Below are positions 62,450-64,000 of a DNA stretch of 64,000 nt, piece after piece; position 1 is the stretch's first letter; every line of letters starts with the position of its first letter. This stretch comes from CAYPAV01 sp964408805. GTDB taxonomy: Bacteria; Pseudomonadota; Alphaproteobacteria; UBA8366. The stretch spans positions 558,001 to 622,000 of the forward strand of contig CAYPAV010000001.1 in NCBI GenBank assembly GCA_964408805.1, read 5' to 3'. The notes under the pieces are model-generated. The model worked only from the letters and a program-made list of their open reading frames with translations. It searched no databases and was not told where the DNA came from. Both the position numbers and the translations under genes were made by a program.

Positions 62450-63646
62450 ATGAATATTCACGAATATCAGGCAAAAAGCCTGCTGAAGAAGTCCGGCGTG
62501 GCGGTGCCCGAGGGTGGTGTCGCCTATACGCCCGAGGAAGCCGTCAATGTCGCCCGGGAACTGGCGGGCGACCTTTGGGTGGTGAAGAGCCAAATCCATG
62601 CCGGCGGCCGGGGTGCCGGGCGGTTCAAGAACGATCCCGAGGGCGCGGGCGGTGTGCGCCTCGCCAGATCGATCGAGGACGTGCACGACCACGCGGCCGC
62701 GATGCTGGGCAATGTCCTGGTGACCAAACAGACCGGGCCGGCCGGCAAGGAAGTCAAACGGATCTATATCGAGGATGGCTGCGACATTGCGCGCGAGCTC
62801 TACCTCAGTGTTTTGATCGACCGGGTCTCGAGCCAAATCACCGTCATGGCATCGACCGAGGGCGGCATGGACATCGAGGAGGTCGCCGAAAAGACGCCCG
62901 AGAAGATCATCAAGGTATCGATCGATCCCGCACTGGGGATGGAGGCGTTCTATGCCCGAAAAATCGCCTTCGGTCTCGGACTCGAGGGCAAACAGGTGGC
63001 GTCCGCCGTCAAGTTTCTTGCCGGCATTTACAAGGTCTTCACCGATTTGGATGCCAGTTTGGTCGAGATCAATCCCCTGGTGGTGACCGGCGGCGGCGAG
63101 GTGCTCGCCCTTGATGCCAAGATGAATTTCGACGACAACGCGCTGTACCGTCATCACGACGTCGCCGACATGCGCGACGTGGACGAGGAAGACCCAACCG
63201 AGCTCGAGGCCTCGAAATACGAGCTGAATTATATCAAGCTTGACGGCAATATCGGCTGCATGGTCAATGGCGCCGGTTTGGCGATGTCGACGATGGACAT
63301 CATCAAGCTTTACGGCAGCGAGCCGGCGAATTTTCTCGATGTCGGCGGTGGGGCGACCAAGGAACGCGTGACCGTCGCCTTCAAGATCATCCTGTCCGAC
63401 CCGAACGTGGAGGGCATCCTGGTCAACATATTTGGCGGTATCATGCGCTGTGACGTGATCGCCGAAGGTGTCGTCGCGGCGGCCCGCGAGGTTAGCCTGC
63501 AGGTGCCGCTCGTGGTCCGCCTCGAAGGGACCAACGTCGATCTCGGCAAGAAAATCCTCGGCGAGTCCGGACTCGCGATCATCGCGGCCGACAACCTCGC
63601 CGATGCCGCAGAGAAGATCGTGACCGCGGTCAAGGAGGCGAACTGA
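62450..63646 (+). CDS. sucC: Succinyl-CoA ligase (ADP-forming) subunit beta
   Basis: A 398-residue ATP-grasp subunit. Landmarks are [39 protein letters not shown] (nucleotide site), [52 protein letters not shown], and the C-terminal [14 protein letters not shown] and [21 protein letters not shown] region. Its TGA overlaps the sucD ATG by 1 bp, as usual for this two-subunit enzyme. Confidence 0.97.
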   Translation: MNIHEYQAKSLLKKSGVAVPEGGVAYTPEEAVNVARELAGDLWVVKSQIHAGGRGAGRFKNDPEGAGGVRLARSIEDVHDHAAAMLGNVLVTKQTGPAGKEVKRIYIEDGCDIARELYLSVLIDRVSSQITVMASTEGGMDIEEVAEKTPEKIIKVSIDPALGMEAFYARKIAFGLGLEGKQVASAVKFLAGIYKVFTDLDASLVEINPLVVTGGGEVLALDAKMNFDDNALYRHHDVADMRDVDEEDPTELEASKYELNYIKLDGNIGCMVNGAGLAMSTMDIIKLYGSEPANFLDVGGGATKERVTVAFKIILSDPNVEGILVNIFGGIMRCDVIAEGVVAAAREVSLQVPLVVRLEGTNVDLGKKILGESGLAIIAADNLADAAEKIVTAVKEAN

Positions 63647-64000
63647 TGGCGGTCTGGGTCGGCAACGACACGAAGGTCATCTGCCAGGGATTCACCGGCA
63701 ACCAGGGCACATTCCATTGCGAGCAAGCCATCGCATACGGAACCGACATGGTCGGTGGATGCACGCCGGGGAAGGGCGGGTCGACGCATCTCGACCTGCC
63801 GGTTTTCGATACCGTTGCCGAAGCCGTCGCTACCACCGGCGCCAATGCGTCCGTGATCTATGTCCCGCCGCCCTTCGCGGCGGATGCGATCGAGGAGGCA
63901 CTCGATGCCGGCGTGCCCCTGATCATCTGCATCACCGAGGGCATACCGGTTCTCGACATGGTGCGGGTGAAAAGCGCGTTGCGGCATTCCCGTAGTCGTC
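63646..64000 (+). CDS. sucD: Succinyl-CoA ligase subunit alpha (3' truncated)
   Basis: The first 118 residues are visible. They include [38 protein letters not shown], the CoA-binding loop (TGNQGTFH), [22 protein letters not shown], and [17 protein letters not shown], then [14 protein letters not shown]. The active-site phosphohistidine lies beyond the window. The ATG overlaps the sucC stop. The frame is open to the end of the window. Confidence 0.95.
   Translation, partial: MAVWVGNDTKVICQGFTGNQGTFHCEQAIAYGTDMVGGCTPGKGGSTHLDLPVFDTVAEAVATTGANASVIYVPPPFAADAIEEALDAGVPLIICITEGIPVLDMVRVKSALRHSRSR

Overview
The window is GC-rich, densely packed bacterial chromosome. Gene content and order point to an alphaproteobacterium, probably of the Rhodospirillales type: YbjN-proC, a PetP/PetR-like MarR and OmpR pair, DUF4169, nadD-rsfS-rlmH, divergent polysaccharide deacetylase-rppH, sdhCDAB, zapE and mdh-sucCD. 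The species cannot be told from the sequence. No tRNA, rRNA, CRISPR array or insertion sequence was seen.

Layout. 0-9 kb: a truncated YbjN gene, proC, a TetR regulator, a CsaA-like tRNA-binding protein, a minus-strand marR-ompR-envZ unit divergent from ilvE, a metallophosphoesterase, a GrdB-family selenoprotein with an in-frame UGA, and RidA. 9-15 kb: a PAS-GGDEF-EAL protein, a SulP transporter, an EamA transporter and a universal stress protein. 14.7-25.3 kb: ten collinear minus-strand genes, uvrC-pgsA-mobB-moeA-moaD-moaE-DUF4169-Fe-ADH-TPR/GT41-TPR/GT41, many overlapping or separated by a few bases. 25.6-27.9 kb: a four-gene unit of two DUF1538 membrane proteins, a PII-like protein and a CBS protein.

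28.3-30.3 kb is a clearly AT-richer island carrying an SMC/RecF-like AAA ATPase and a TOPRIM (DUF3226-like) protein, a candidate phage-defence pair, placed just before uvrB. 30.3-46.9 kb holds uvrB, pcm, htpG (start codons of pcm and htpG overlap), a third TPR/GT41-like protein lacking its donor-binding segment, proA, nadD, rsfS, rlmH, gpmI, an EnvC-like factor, ctpA, a YibQ-like protein, rppH and an HEXXH protein. 46.95-48.5 kb is a 1.5 kb stretch without a convincing gene but rich in hairpins and DnaA-box-like sites. 48.5-64 kb carries sdhCDAB, a group of accessory metabolic genes, an outer-membrane protein, zapE, mdh, sucC and a truncated sucD.

How the genes work together: sdhCDAB, mdh and sucCD supply consecutive TCA steps. 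moaD/moaE/moeA/mobB make molybdenum cofactor. uvrB and uvrC serve excision repair. rsfS, rlmH and the nearby peptidoglycan genes are housekeeping. The points most worth a second look are the selenoprotein with a candidate SECIS, the ATPase-TOPRIM island, the PII/CBS-linked DUF1538 unit, the unexplained structured 1.5 kb region, two genes that appear to start with ATA, and the GT41-like protein with an internal deletion.
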